37,698 nt of DNA from a virus. The stretch spans positions 1 through 37,698 of the IMG/VR virus record IMGVR_UViG_3300006071_000034; one strand, 5' to 3'. Each line of letters begins with the position of its first letter. The stretch's first letter is position 1. Made by a program: the position numbers and the translations under genes. The notes beneath the pieces were generated by a model. It made no database searches. It had not been told where the DNA came from and saw only the letters and a program-made list of their open reading frames with translations. Positions 1 to 8,477 of the stretch are shown in pieces.

Positions 1-287
1 TGGACCAGCTGCTGGTAGATGACCCCGTTGGGCATCGTGGGGGCCGTGGCGCTGCCAAACGTATACAGGTTGCCCGCGCATGACCACAGGCCAAACGTCC
101 CCGCCGGCAAGGTGATCTGGGGCACGAAGGCCATGCGCTTGACCAGCTCGCCCCCGCGGCTGACCAGGACGTTGGTGGCCGTCTGCAAGGTGCCCGGCAC
201 GCCGTTGATCGGCATGCGGCGCGCGTCCAGGCCGCCCCGGAAGTCCGAGAACACTGCGTAGGGGATCATCTCACTCTGGCCGGCCAT
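1..287 (-). CDS. Partial virion protein, tail nozzle-like (N-terminal 95 residues)
   Basis: The gene starts at ATG 285-287 behind a strong AAGGAG eight bases upstream and runs off the left edge, so the C-terminus is missing. The TAA stop of the preceding gene is fused into this Shine-Dalgarno (TAAGGAG), a layout repeated at other late-gene junctions. The visible part begins MAGQSEMIPYAVFSDFRGGL and continues with a conserved-looking stretch on presenting a named variable (RRMPINGVPGTLQTATNV, SRGGELVKR). An early F-x-GGL plus R-rich segment followed by RG(G/S) is typical of podoviral tail nozzle or head-closure proteins. Its place directly downstream of the adaptor gene fits the podoviral order adaptor then nozzle. 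The family call is inference; a generic virion protein is the safe reading. Confidence 0.6.
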   Translation of the reverse strand, partial: MAGQSEMIPYAVFSDFRGGLDARRMPINGVPGTLQTATNVLVSRGGELVKRMAFVPQITLPAGTFGLWSCAGNLYTFGSATAPTMPNGVIYQQLV

Positions 288-299
288 ATCGGGAGCTCC

Positions 300-647
300 T
301 TATGGCTTGCGACACACGGCGGTCAGAATGGTGTCGATCTTGGATTCCATGCTGTTCAGGCGCTTTTCGAACCGGTTCTCCAGGGCCTCGATGGCGTCGT
401 TTCTGGCGAAGTTCTGATACAGCGTCCTTTCCAGGTCGGTCATCTTGCCTTCAAGATTGCGATTCTCGGCAACGTGCCTGTCGTCGTCCTTGTCCTCGTG
501 CGCCTCGAAGCGCATGGTCAACTCGCGGGTGGCCTGCATAGCGTCCTTCCTTGCGCCTGTCAGCTCCCGCCAGAAAAAGGACAGGAGACCGGCGATCAGC
601 GCAACGGCGATCTTGGGCCAATCGTTGAACTCGAAACTCATCTCCAT
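300..647 (-). CDS. Small membrane-anchored coiled-coil protein
   Basis: 115 residues from ATG 645-647. The frame is open further upstream only through a TTG, which is less likely. The N-terminal third holds one membrane segment (about residues 11-29, IAVALIAGLLSFFW), followed by a charged, heptad-rich region (MRFEAHEDKDDDRHVAENRN through the C-terminus) likely to form a coiled coil. It lies between the adaptor and nozzle-like genes, and its TAA stop overlaps the ribosome-binding site of the next gene. I do not recognise the family. The topology resembles small phage membrane proteins of XhlA or holin-accessory type but with the segments in reverse order. A virion or lysis accessory role would be a guess. 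Confidence 0.7.
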   Translation of the reverse strand: MEMSFEFNDWPKIAVALIAGLLSFFWRELTGARKDAMQATRELTMRFEAHEDKDDDRHVAENRNLEGKMTDLERTLYQNFARNDAIEALENRFEKRLNSMESKIDTILTAVCRKP

Positions 648-704
648 GCCCCCAGGCTCGCTCGTTTGCTTGATAAATCCGGCTTTTGAAGGGCATTCGC
701 CCAA

Positions 705-1463
705 TCAGTGGCCTGGGGTGACACCCGGCGGCCAGTCCACGCCCGCGGGGTAAGAGACGACAACCTGGGGCATGTGGACACCCCGACGATTAGCCCCGCC
801 CATCACCAGAGGGCGGCTGCGCTTCTGGCTGGACCACCTGGACTTCAACCGGTCCAGGAAGGAGTTGGCGGCTTTCAGCTTGAGCGGCGCATCGGCGTCT
901 CCGCGCCGGGCCAGCAGCTCAGAGGCCGCAAAAAGCACGATCACACGATCATCCAGATCGCACTGGTCGGTGTCCGTGATCAGGTCGTTCAGCGGGCGCA
1001 GCCCATAGAACCGCACCACCGTGTTGGCAGCCGGAATCGGCCACACCTCGAACTGGGGCGCGCCGCCTGGCCCCTCTCCCCAGATCTTCCAGCGCAGCGG
1101 CGGGTTGAACCTGGTGGTATAGGTGCCCGACGTGTTCACGTTGTCGGAGTTGTAGACGTTCAGGTGCTCGGGCCCGATGCCCTCGTCCAGGTCAGCCCAC
1201 TGGTTGCCGTAGCGGACAACCACTTTCCGGATGCGGTGCCAGTTGATCCCTGACGGCAGGTCGTAGAACCGCTCGCCGGGGACGACCGGCTTGTCCTGGT
1301 AGGTCTCCATGGTCGGCCAGTCGAGCTCCTCATAGAGCCTGCGCTGGACGCGATACAGCAGGTGCTTGTAGGACTCGTAGTCGTCAACGCCGTGGCTGGG
1401 CGTCATCGAGTCGCCCACCTCGGCCCTGAGATCGGTTACCAGATCGGCGAGAGAAACGCCCAT
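705..1463 (-). CDS. Head-tail adaptor (podoviral gp11/tail tubular A-like)
   Basis: 252 residues, ATG 1461-1463, with AAGGAGG six bases upstream fused to the TAA of the preceding gene. The N-terminal half carries the adaptor-like pattern LRAEVG, LLYRVQRRLYEELDWP and later FEVWPIP. The C-terminal helical part DDRVIVLFAASELLARRGDA followed by LKLKAANSFLDRLKSRW is characteristic of the podoviral adaptor family that forms a ring under the portal. Length and position, downstream of the capsid gene and upstream of a nozzle-like gene, agree. The protein would link portal and tail in the virion. Family membership is judged from motif pattern, so the broad call is secure and the exact subfamily is not. 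Confidence 0.82.
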   Translation of the reverse strand: MGVSLADLVTDLRAEVGDSMTPSHGVDDYESYKHLLYRVQRRLYEELDWPTMETYQDKPVVPGERFYDLPSGINWHRIRKVVVRYGNQWADLDEGIGPEHLNVYNSDNVNTSGTYTTRFNPPLRWKIWGEGPGGAPQFEVWPIPAANTVVRFYGLRPLNDLITDTDQCDLDDRVIVLFAASELLARRGDADAPLKLKAANSFLDRLKSRWSSQKRSRPLVMGGANRRGVHMPQVVVSYPAGVDWPPGVTPGH

Positions 1464-1474
1464 GGCGGGCCTCC

Positions 1475-2296
1475 TTAAGCCGCTGGCCCGCTATCGGCAG
1501 CCGCGACAATCAGCGTGTAGGCGTGCGTCCCGTTCGGGGACGTCGCCGGTGCATAGGTGCCGCGCAAATCGCCAACTCCGGTAGGGTCGCCGGCAACCAC
1601 CGTGCCGCGGGTGCCGCCCTGGACGCCATCAACCAGATCGGCCAGCACGTAGCCAGGTCCCTTGACGACCTCGGGCAGACCCAGAACCGCCGAGGTTCCG
1701 ATGCTGATTGCGCCGGTGGTGGCCGCCGAGGCCACGACCGAGGAGACGGTCTTGAAGGCCACCTTGCCGGTGGCCGTCGCGGTGTTGACGCCGGCGATGA
1801 CCTCGGAGACCGTGGCGCCGGAAACGTCCGTGCCGGTCACCGTGAAGGTCTTGGTGTGCTCGTCAGCCGCGCACACGATCTGGACGGTCCTGGGAACGTC
1901 GAAGGTCTGGCCGCCGGCAAGCAGCGCCACGGTCCGGGCGCCAGTCCCAACCAGGGCCGCCGAGGCAAACAGCGAGACAGCCGAGGCCGCAGCCGGCACA
2001 CCCAGGTTAATGACCCTGAGCCTGCCCGCCGCGCTCGTGCGCCGCACCAGCCCGACGATGACCGGAGTCCCGGCGGCCAGCGTAATGCCGGCCTTCCAGG
2101 TCAGGGTGATGTTCGAGCTGCCGAACGCCAGCGTGAAGTCCTTGCCCTGGGCATAGACGTGCTGGAAGGCGGCCACGGTATGGCCCAGCTCCTGCTCGTA
2201 GTCGCCGGCCCCGTATCCGGTCGGATAGGGGACCGTCAGTGTTCCATTCGTGGCAACGTCGGTAGCGACCGTCAGGGTAATCTTATCGTTAGCCAT
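1475..2296 (-). CDS. Beta-rich virion protein, possible decoration/head protein
   Basis: 273 residues from ATG 2294-2296, TAA stop at 1475-1477. The composition is rich in Thr, Val, Ala and Gly with no charged clusters, as in extracellular beta-sandwich proteins. The first 90 residues (TLTVATDVATNGTLTVPYPT, then GHTVAAFQHVYAQ) look like a separate small domain. The central part (DEHTKTFTVTGTDVSGATVS) looks like an Ig-like or virion-decoration fold. There is no signal peptide or membrane segment. It sits between the capsid/113-aa gene pair and the adaptor in the virion operon, so a structural role (decoration or head completion) is the natural inference. No catalytic motif is visible. Confidence 0.7.
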   Translation of the reverse strand: MANDKITLTVATDVATNGTLTVPYPTGYGAGDYEQELGHTVAAFQHVYAQGKDFTLAFGSSNITLTWKAGITLAAGTPVIVGLVRRTSAAGRLRVINLGVPAAASAVSLFASAALVGTGARTVALLAGGQTFDVPRTVQIVCAADEHTKTFTVTGTDVSGATVSEVIAGVNTATATGKVAFKTVSSVVASAATTGAISIGTSAVLGLPEVVKGPGYVLADLVDGVQGGTRGTVVAGDPTGVGDLRGTYAPATSPNGTHAYTLIVAAADSGPAA

Positions 2297-2313
2297 TCGT
2301 TGCCTCTTGCTGT

Positions 2314-2655
2314 TTAGGCTGCCTCGGCCTCTTCAGGCGCATCAGAGGGGCCCATGGTGCACTCCAGGTCCACTTCCAGGGGCAGCTTGGAGCCGCGCCC
2401 GGCGGGAAAAACTCTCTTCAGAACGTCGCGGGCATCCGTGTGCGCCGTGTTCTGATAGCGGGCTTCCAGACGGTCCCATTCGTCGGCGTGCCTGCGGTTC
2501 TGGTTGTCCACCTGGCGCAGATTGCGCAGACTGGTGGGGCCGTGAATGTCCCTGAGGACCAGAACCTCGGGGGCCGAAATGTTGGAGACGGGAACCTCGT
2601 TGACGGAGGTGCTGTGGGCGTCATAGAGCCTGAGCACGCCGGAGTAGATCTTCAT
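2314..2655 (-). CDS. Small hypothetical head protein downstream of capsid
   Basis: 113 residues from ATG 2653-2655, with a GGA-type Shine-Dalgarno eight bases upstream. The N-terminal half is hydrophobic and beta-like (MKIYSGVLRLYDAHSTSV, SAPEVLVLRDIHG). The middle is basic and helical (LRNLRQVDNQNRRHADEWDR), and the tail is acidic (DAPEEAEAA). It is the first gene after the major capsid gene, separated by 112 bases that hold a strong hairpin. I do not recognise the family. Position suggests a head-associated or head-completion protein. Confidence 0.65.
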   Translation of the reverse strand: MKIYSGVLRLYDAHSTSVNEVPVSNISAPEVLVLRDIHGPTSLRNLRQVDNQNRRHADEWDRLEARYQNTAHTDARDVLKRVFPAGRGSKLPLEVDLECTMGPSDAPEEAEAA

Positions 2656-2724
2656 GGTGTCTGTCCTTCCTTGGGTGGCTTGCGATGCATAGGGCAGCCG
2701 CGGAGGTGAATGTCAGGTGCCAAT

Positions 2725-2754
2725 CGGGGGCCCAGAATCTGATCCGGGCCCCCG
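2725..2754 (-). other. Strong hairpin after the major capsid gene
   Basis: A perfect 9-bp GC stem (CGGGGGCCC at 2725-2733 with GGGCCCCCG at 2746-2754) closes a 12-base loop just after the capsid TAG stop, read on the minus strand. No T-tract follows, so it is not a standard Rho-independent terminator. Partial attenuation or mRNA end stabilisation, giving more capsid message than downstream message, is the likely role. Confidence 0.5.
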
Positions 2755-2767
2755 CTCGGCAAAGCGA

Positions 2768-3817
2768 CTACGCGATGGCGTAGACGCCCGAGGTGTTGCG
2801 CTGCTTGCAGGTCAGTCCGCCCTTCCAGGTCATTGCCCTGTAGAAGACATACTGGTTAGCAGGCCTCGCCGGCGTGTGGATCTTCTTGTCCTCGCCGTCC
2901 AGCACTTCCAGCCTGATCGCGTCCAGGTCGAGGAAATATCCCCTCTTGGACATGGACTGGTCGTCCAGGGTCGGGTCGTAGACCACGTTCACGCCGTCGA
3001 TATCGACATCGCCGACCGACAGGTCCTGGCGCTTGTCGAAGCCATTCAGCGTGAAGTAGCCCTTGGCCCTCTTCTCGGCGAGCAGCTGGTCAAGGAAGGC
3101 ACTGCCGCACAGGCAGATGCTGGGGCCCTTGCCATACCTGCGGAGCTGCCTGATCTCCGTCTGGAGAGTCGTGATCAGAACCGCGTTGGCCGCGTTGGAT
3201 CCGGAAGCCGCGATGGCGTTGCCGCCAACCAGGCTACGGTTCCTCCAGAGAGTGACCACGGACTGGTCGATGCCGCCGATGCTGGCCGAGGCAGTCGGGT
3301 CGTCCACGATGAACGAGCGAATGCCGGGAACCTGCTTGGCGGACTGGGTGCCGTCCTCCCAGAGCATCGTGTTGAAGGTCCTGGCCCAACCCTCGGCGAG
3401 GTCCTTGAACTTCTCCTCGAGGACGTTGGTCAGCTGGACCATCTCGGCCTTGGACTTCTCGGAAGTCGTCTTGCCGGTCAGGTCGTCAACGACGGTGATG
3501 CCGTTGGCATTCAGCTCGTGCTCGGAGAAGGAGATGCCGGCGTTGATCAGCTTCCAGGGATACGCGACCCTGAGGGTGTTGGCCGGGTTGGCGTAGGTCA
3601 GCGTGTCGTAGTCGCTGAAGCCCGCAATCGCCGTGGTGTAGTCGAACACGACCGGGTAGGAGATGTTGTCCTTGCCGCCGGGGAAAGTCTTCTTCTTGCC
3701 CTCGAGCTTGTTGAGCAGCGGCTTGGCCTGGATCGTCTGCGCCAGAGCACCGCCGCGGACGAAATACGTCAGCGTGGTGTTGGCGATGTTGTTGAGTTCA
3801 GCAGTCGAGAATGCCAT
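2768..3817 (-). CDS. Major capsid protein
   Basis: 349 residues from ATG 3815-3817, with AAGGG nine bases upstream; ends in TAG. It lies directly after the scaffold gene, the usual podoviral order portal-scaffold-capsid. The sequence has the features of an HK97-fold coat protein: an N-terminal helix region (MAFSTAELNNIANTTLTYFV), a long acidic/helical spine-like region (SEKSKAEMVQLTNVLEEKFK), a PGIRSFI turn, and a C-terminal beta stretch (NQYVFYRAMTWKGGLTCKQR). Size is normal for an HK97-fold shell protein without an attached scaffold. There is no internal protease gene nearby. The call rests mainly on gene order and overall pattern. Confidence 0.85.
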   Translation of the reverse strand: MAFSTAELNNIANTTLTYFVRGGALAQTIQAKPLLNKLEGKKKTFPGGKDNISYPVVFDYTTAIAGFSDYDTLTYANPANTLRVAYPWKLINAGISFSEHELNANGITVVDDLTGKTTSEKSKAEMVQLTNVLEEKFKDLAEGWARTFNTMLWEDGTQSAKQVPGIRSFIVDDPTASASIGGIDQSVVTLWRNRSLVGGNAIAASGSNAANAVLITTLQTEIRQLRRYGKGPSICLCGSAFLDQLLAEKRAKGYFTLNGFDKRQDLSVGDVDIDGVNVVYDPTLDDQSMSKRGYFLDLDAIRLEVLDGEDKKIHTPARPANQYVFYRAMTWKGGLTCKQRNTSGVYAIA

Positions 3818-3832
3818 TTCTTCGGTCCCTTG

Positions 3833-4840
3833 TTATCCGTGTGCCATCCGCAGCCCCAACATTGCAGCCTCCATCAGGCTCTTGGGCTCGGTGGTCAGAT
3901 TCTTGTTCGTTCCCCCGCCGGTCGTCGGCTTGATCGCCGGCTTGCTGTTGAAGTTCAGCCTCTTGAACTCCGCCTCGACGATCTTCTTGGCTTCATCAGC
4001 CAGCGCGATCGCTTCCGCCTGGTTCCTGGGCTGGCCCTTTTCGAACAGCAGCGCCTTGATCGTGCGCTCAATCGGCTTGGCCTTGGCCTCAAAGTCGGGA
4101 TCGGTGGCCCTCTGCCTGGTCTCCCAATCGTTCACACCCTGTTGGATCTGGACGGCGGTCTGGGCGTGGTTGGCCTCAGCGTCGCGCTGGGCCCTTAGCC
4201 TGGCCTGCTCATCGTTCCACTGCGTCTGGGCCCTGGCTCGTGCCAGCTCCTCGGCGGTGGCCTGATCCACAAAGCCCTTGTCTACCCTGTCCTTCAGATC
4301 GTTTGGGAGAACCGCGCCGGACTTGGCTGCCAGGTGCTGGTACAAAGGGGCGATGACTTCCAGTGCTTTGGCAGGATTGGTCCTAACCAGTGCAACCAGT
4401 TGTGCCCCCGCATCCAGATCCTGAACCTCCATGTGGTTCGCTTTGGCGAAGTTCACCAGTTGATCTACGACTTGGGCCTTTTCCTTCAGTGCCTTGTTCT
4501 CGCTGATAACTTGCTGCCAGCGAGGGTGCTTATGAAAGGGGACGTCCGCATCCGTGTTGGTCGCATCGGTCTTGGTCTCTGCCTTGACTTCCGCTTCCGT
4601 CTCGGTCTTGGTTTCCTTTCCCTGGGATGACGGGTCCCCGCCGTTTGTCTCCTTCAGGGCCTCTTCCGCGAGTTCCAGCAGGGACTTGGGCTTTACGTCT
4701 GACTCGGTGCTCGTGGACTCCGTGGAGCCCGTGTCGGTAGACGGTTCCGACGATACGTCTGAAGAAATGTCGTTTTCCGAAGCCGCCGTGCCTGTGAGGG
4801 CCTCGGTATCCTCGACGACTGTGGACGAATCCAGCGTCAT
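3833..4840 (-). CDS. Capsid scaffolding protein
   Basis: 335 residues from ATG 4838-4840, with AGGA seven bases upstream. The first 100 residues are very acidic and rich in Ser and Thr. The middle is charged helix with coiled-coil character (WQQVISENKALKEKAQVVDQ, then WNDEQARLRAQRDAEANH). The C-terminal third contains a short flexible linker (KPTTGGGTNK) before a final helix (SLMEAAMLGLRMAHG), which would be the coat-binding end. This composition, plus the place between portal and major capsid genes, is the standard signature of podoviral scaffolds that direct procapsid assembly and then leave. Sequence identity is poor in this family, so the call is by composition and position. Confidence 0.85.
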   Translation of the reverse strand: MTLDSSTVVEDTEALTGTAASENDISSDVSSEPSTDTGSTESTSTESDVKPKSLLELAEEALKETNGGDPSSQGKETKTETEAEVKAETKTDATNTDADVPFHKHPRWQQVISENKALKEKAQVVDQLVNFAKANHMEVQDLDAGAQLVALVRTNPAKALEVIAPLYQHLAAKSGAVLPNDLKDRVDKGFVDQATAEELARARAQTQWNDEQARLRAQRDAEANHAQTAVQIQQGVNDWETRQRATDPDFEAKAKPIERTIKALLFEKGQPRNQAEAIALADEAKKIVEAEFKRLNFNSKPAIKPTTGGGTNKNLTTEPKSLMEAAMLGLRMAHG

Positions 4841-4900
4841 TTTAGCGTCCTGTTAGCAGTTGTGCTGGTTGGTAAATGTGCGTCTTGTTCCGTTTTTGCC

Positions 4901-7387
4901 TTATGCCAGGCCGTTCAGGATGGCTGCCGCCGTCTGCGGATAGCGGCCTGCGTTGGGTGCCGGGAAGCCCGGACCGCTGCCAGGCACGCCCTGGGGGACG
5001 GGGCCGTTGTTGGCTCCGAAGCCGCCTTGAGCCGCGGGGTCCGCAAAGTGGTTGCCCTGGCCCGGCAGCATGGGGGCGCCTTGGGGGCGGATGCCGGGGC
5101 CGCCCATCCCGCCTGGGCCGGCCATCCCTCCGTTCGGGGGTGCGCCCATGCCCATCGGGCCACCCTGGCCGGGCATTCCCATGGGGCCGCCGGGGCCTGC
5201 GCCCGCGTTGTTGAACAGCGCGGCTGCCTGCTGGTTCATGGCCTGGATGCTGGGGGCTCCCTGGACAAAGGCCTCGCTGAGATCGACCCCGATATCAATC
5301 AGTTTGGTCAACTGCTCGGTGATCCAGACCGGCTGGATGCCGGGCAACTGCATCAGATACGGCAGGACCATCTGGAAGTTGGACAGCTCCTGGGCGCGGT
5401 TAGGACGGCCCGAGGAGCCCGCCTTGATCTCGAGGTAGATCTGGTCCGCCAACTCCTGGGCGGTCAGAGTCGGCCAGATGGCTCCGGGACCGACGATCTT
5501 CTGCACCTGGTCAGCCGAGATCTCCGTCAGCATGACTTGAGAGCTGGCTTGGGCCAGATCACTGAGAAAATCATCCAGGTCATCGACGTTGGAGGCAATC
5601 GCGCTGACCCGGTTGGTCTCGGCAATCGAGCTCTCCGTCGCCGTGGTGTTGCCGCCCGACGCCGCCCCCATGACCGCTTCCTGGGAGCCGACAACCCGGA
5701 AGATGTCGTCCATGATGCTGGCGGTCTCATACAGGTTGGGATCGACGCCGGCCTTCTTCATCAGGCCGACCACGGCGTTCACGTCCGTGCAGCCCTCGGG
5801 CATGTTGACCGAGACAACCTCGTTGGGGACGTGGTTGGCGATCCGCTTCAGGTCCTCGTCGTCGATGGCGCCCGCCGCGGCGATATAAGCAGGGCGGCTG
5901 TGCCTGCGCTGTTCCTTCAGGGCCTCTCTGGTTGCGTTGTAATCCTCCTGCATGGGGATCAGCAACGAGACGTCGGACGGCGGGAAGATCTGGTCGTCCG
6001 TCTCCACGTCGTTGAACGTCAGCGAGAAGAACGGGTAGAACCTGGACAGTTTGACCAGCGGCGCCTCAGGCTCCTTCAGGAAGTCCGGGTAGCCCTGGCA
6101 GATGGTGAAGACCAGGCCGTCCTTCTTGGACCAGATTTCCCACACCAGAGCGGTGTCGGAAGCCTCGCCGGGCTTGTCGATATTGTGCGGGTTGACCACC
6201 TCGTCCCGGTCGTTGTAGGTGGTGAACTTGGTGCCGACGTCCACGCCGTAGATCTCTTCGATCCGTTCGGTGGTCAGAACGAACTCGTGGGCGATCCAGT
6301 CCGTCCCGATCCAACCACGGATGTGCTTGGTCTCCTTGGACGGGATGATCTGGGTGCCCTTGGGGAAGTCGAACACCAGCCCCTCGCGGACCACGACCTG
6401 CTGCTCGCGGGTCAACTGCTCCATGGCCAGTTTCAGCTGCTCGAACTCGCCGTCCGTATCGACGACATCGCCCTCCTTGACCTCCTCCTGGAGGCGCTGG
6501 ATTTGGGCCAGCCGGGCGGTGATGTCGTTGATCTGGTCGATGATCTCCGGGCGTTTCTCCAGCTCTCTCTGGAAGCCCAACTTCACATAGCCGACGCCAT
6601 CCACCAACGTGCTGCGGATGAGCTGCTTGGCGCGGACCTTGAAGTTGTTCTCTTCCAGGAAATAGTGGAACAGAATCTCCAGCCCCCTGCCCACCCTATC
6701 CAGCATCTGGGACTGGGCCATGCCCTGCTCGGCGTCCTGGACGATCATCTGCGCCATGGGATCGACGGGCGGAGGCGGCGGCGCCGGAACCATCCGCACG
6801 GGCTGGGGCATCATCGGGTGCGGGCCCGGCGGTTGGCCACCCTGGGGAGGTGCGTGAGGCGGCATCGGTCCCGGCATCGGACCCGCATTGGGCATGGCCA
6901 CGGGGCCTACCGGCGCGGGCATCATGCCTCCGCTGGCCTGATAGGCCGCCATTGCCTGCTGTGCCTGCATCACCGCCTGCTTGGCGGCCATGTAGCTCTC
7001 GATCTTGCCGTCCCAGAACTGGTATTGCAGCCGGTCCCGGTGCTTGGCAATCGCCTGGGGATTCTTGGCATACAGCTGGGAAGTCTTCTGGCTGAGGTGC
7101 CTCAGGGTCAGATTGCAGCGGTATTTGCCGCCAAACTGCTCTGAAGCCCCCAGAACCCACGACTTTTCACCACCATAGAACGCCCAATCCTGGCAGTTCT
7201 TCATGGTCTTGAAAGGCTTCTCGAAATACTTCTTGCTGTCCAGAACGCGGTTGGTCCACTGCTTGACCAGCTCCTCGCGGGCCGGATCCGGGTCAGGCTT
7301 CTCGTTCTCGGACGTGCCCTTGGGCTCGTCTGGCGTCTGCGAGGCGTTCATCGGATCGGTGATGCTGGTCGGATCAAGCTCGGACAT
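4901..7387 (-). CDS. Portal protein
   Basis: 828 residues from ATG 7385-7387, with AAGGGG five bases upstream fused to the TAA of the gene before it. This would be the dodecameric portal through which DNA is packaged. The core reads like podoviral portals: WAFYGGEKSWVLGASEQFGG, HLSQKTSQLYAKNPQAIA, LIRSTLVDGVGYVKLGFQRE, and a helical stem/clip region with PSDVSLLIPMQEDYNATREA. Two insertions are odd. One is a Pro/Met/Gly-rich stretch at about residues 153-205, inside the N-terminal half. The other is a longer Gly/Pro/Met-rich tail at about residues 715-805. Both are absent from ordinary portals and look disordered. At 828 residues it is longer than most portals, largely because of them. Confidence 0.85.
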   Translation of the reverse strand: MSELDPTSITDPMNASQTPDEPKGTSENEKPDPDPAREELVKQWTNRVLDSKKYFEKPFKTMKNCQDWAFYGGEKSWVLGASEQFGGKYRCNLTLRHLSQKTSQLYAKNPQAIAKHRDRLQYQFWDGKIESYMAAKQAVMQAQQAMAAYQASGGMMPAPVGPVAMPNAGPMPGPMPPHAPPQGGQPPGPHPMMPQPVRMVPAPPPPPVDPMAQMIVQDAEQGMAQSQMLDRVGRGLEILFHYFLEENNFKVRAKQLIRSTLVDGVGYVKLGFQRELEKRPEIIDQINDITARLAQIQRLQEEVKEGDVVDTDGEFEQLKLAMEQLTREQQVVVREGLVFDFPKGTQIIPSKETKHIRGWIGTDWIAHEFVLTTERIEEIYGVDVGTKFTTYNDRDEVVNPHNIDKPGEASDTALVWEIWSKKDGLVFTICQGYPDFLKEPEAPLVKLSRFYPFFSLTFNDVETDDQIFPPSDVSLLIPMQEDYNATREALKEQRRHSRPAYIAAAGAIDDEDLKRIANHVPNEVVSVNMPEGCTDVNAVVGLMKKAGVDPNLYETASIMDDIFRVVGSQEAVMGAASGGNTTATESSIAETNRVSAIASNVDDLDDFLSDLAQASSQVMLTEISADQVQKIVGPGAIWPTLTAQELADQIYLEIKAGSSGRPNRAQELSNFQMVLPYLMQLPGIQPVWITEQLTKLIDIGVDLSEAFVQGAPSIQAMNQQAAALFNNAGAGPGGPMGMPGQGGPMGMGAPPNGGMAGPGGMGGPGIRPQGAPMLPGQGNHFADPAAQGGFGANNGPVPQGVPGSGPGFPAPNAGRYPQTAAAILNGLA

Positions 7388-7396
7388 TGGAGCCCC

Positions 7397-7753
7397 TTAT
7401 GACTGGGAAACCCAGTTGATGGCGTCGATGCCGGCCACCTTCTGGGCGTCCGTCTTCGTGGAATCGGCGACGATGGCCGCGATCTCGCTCTCGAGGGTCC
7501 TACAGGCGGTGACGCACTGGCCAACCCATGCGAGGCAGGCCTTGGCGTCCGCCATGGACATGATCGCGGAGTCCGCGCCGCTGGCCAGCGTGAGGGCCGC
7601 GTTCGCCTGGCCCGACGGGTCCCACTTCGCGGAGATGTTGGCCGAGCACGACTGGTGCAGATAGGTCAGCTTCTGCGCCTGGGCGTCGGCGACGCTGAAG
7701 ACGGGGACGATGCGCCCGAATAGGACGGAGACGGTGCCTATCGTGTCGCTCAT
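7397..7753 (-). CDS. Small hypothetical protein upstream of portal
   Basis: 118 residues from ATG 7751-7753, which overlaps the TGA of the preceding gene (ATGA) and has GGAG eight bases upstream; an earlier in-frame ATG lacks such a site. The sequence is neutral and helix-rich in its C-terminal half (CVTACRTLESEIAAIVADST, KVAGIDAINWVSQS). It carries several cysteines (HQSCSANIS, KACLAWVGQCVTAC). No signal peptide or membrane segment is evident. It is transcribed between small beta-rich virion genes and the portal, so a virion or head-assembly role is likely. I do not recognise the family. Confidence 0.7.
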   Translation of the reverse strand: MSDTIGTVSVLFGRIVPVFSVADAQAQKLTYLHQSCSANISAKWDPSGQANAALTLASGADSAIMSMADAKACLAWVGQCVTACRTLESEIAAIVADSTKTDAQKVAGIDAINWVSQS

Positions 7754-8475
7754 GGGAAGCACTCCAGTTGCATCCACGTCCCGTTATAGACCGGATTCGC
7801 CGCTTGGCAGGCGCAGTTCAGTTGAAAGTAGTCGCCCGCCACGACGGGGATGATCGGGTTGCACTGCTCGCCGGTGTAGTAGCCCGTGACGGCGACCTGC
7901 GGCGTTATGCCCGCTCCGTTCTTCAGGACCGCGCTCCACCAGTTGATATAAAGGTTCCCAGTAAATGCTTGATAGATGCCCGCCGTGACGCGCGCCTTCG
8001 TGAACCCGGCGGGAACGACGAGTTTCGTGTTGTCGCCCGTGGTCCACATCCCCGAGACGTCTTGGTAGTCGAGGGTGTCGAGGGCAATGTTCGTCCCCGG
8101 AGAGGAGACCGTCGTGTTGCCGGTCGCGTGCGCAAGAGCCCTTGCGGTCGTGAGGGCGTTGTAGCGCTTCGCGGTGCCCGCGGCGACGTGCCAGATGGAC
8201 TCGATCCCGAGCGGGATGGCGACGTTGCCGTTCGTAGCCGAGAGCGAGACCGTGGCGCCGCCGGTGGCTGAAGCCGCCGTCGCGTCGATGAAGTAGAAGC
8301 CGTCTCCGGGAACCGCCAACGTCAGGCCGCCAGAGGCAACACCTGTCAGAACCAGGTGGTCAATCCCGTTTGTGATGGAAGCGCTGCCGCCGCTGAGATT
8401 GATGGTCTGGCTGGGGACGGGCGTATAGGAGCCACCGCCGCTGCCCCCGCCAGCCGCCGGAATGGGGCTGAACAT
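7750..8475 (-). CDS. Beta-rich virion protein with C1q-like C-terminal domain
   Basis: 241 residues from ATG 8473-8475, with GGAGG seven bases upstream; the longer open frame upstream has no such signal. A Gly-rich N-terminal linker (PAAGGGSGGGSYTP) leads to a beta-rich region (SQTINLSGGSASITNGIDHL). The last 100 residues (KLVVPAGFTKARVTAGIYQ, then VLKNGAGITPQVAVTGYY and VVAGDYFQLNCACQ) read like the compact jelly-roll C1q/TNF-like modules found at the ends of phage decoration or fibre proteins. It is coupled by ATGA to the next gene. A head-fibre or decoration role is inferred from fold pattern and position between terminase and portal. Confidence 0.72.
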   Translation of the reverse strand: MFSPIPAAGGGSGGGSYTPVPSQTINLSGGSASITNGIDHLVLTGVASGGLTLAVPGDGFYFIDATAASATGGATVSLSATNGNVAIPLGIESIWHVAAGTAKRYNALTTARALAHATGNTTVSSPGTNIALDTLDYQDVSGMWTTGDNTKLVVPAGFTKARVTAGIYQAFTGNLYINWWSAVLKNGAGITPQVAVTGYYTGEQCNPIIPVVAGDYFQLNCACQAANPVYNGTWMQLECFP

Positions 8476-8477
8476 TA

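Noticed and set aside
2717-7144. Long open frames antisense to capsid, scaffold and portal genes
   Set aside because: They are typical shadows of GC-rich genes: low-complexity products, no ribosome-binding sites, and opposed to well-supported virion genes.
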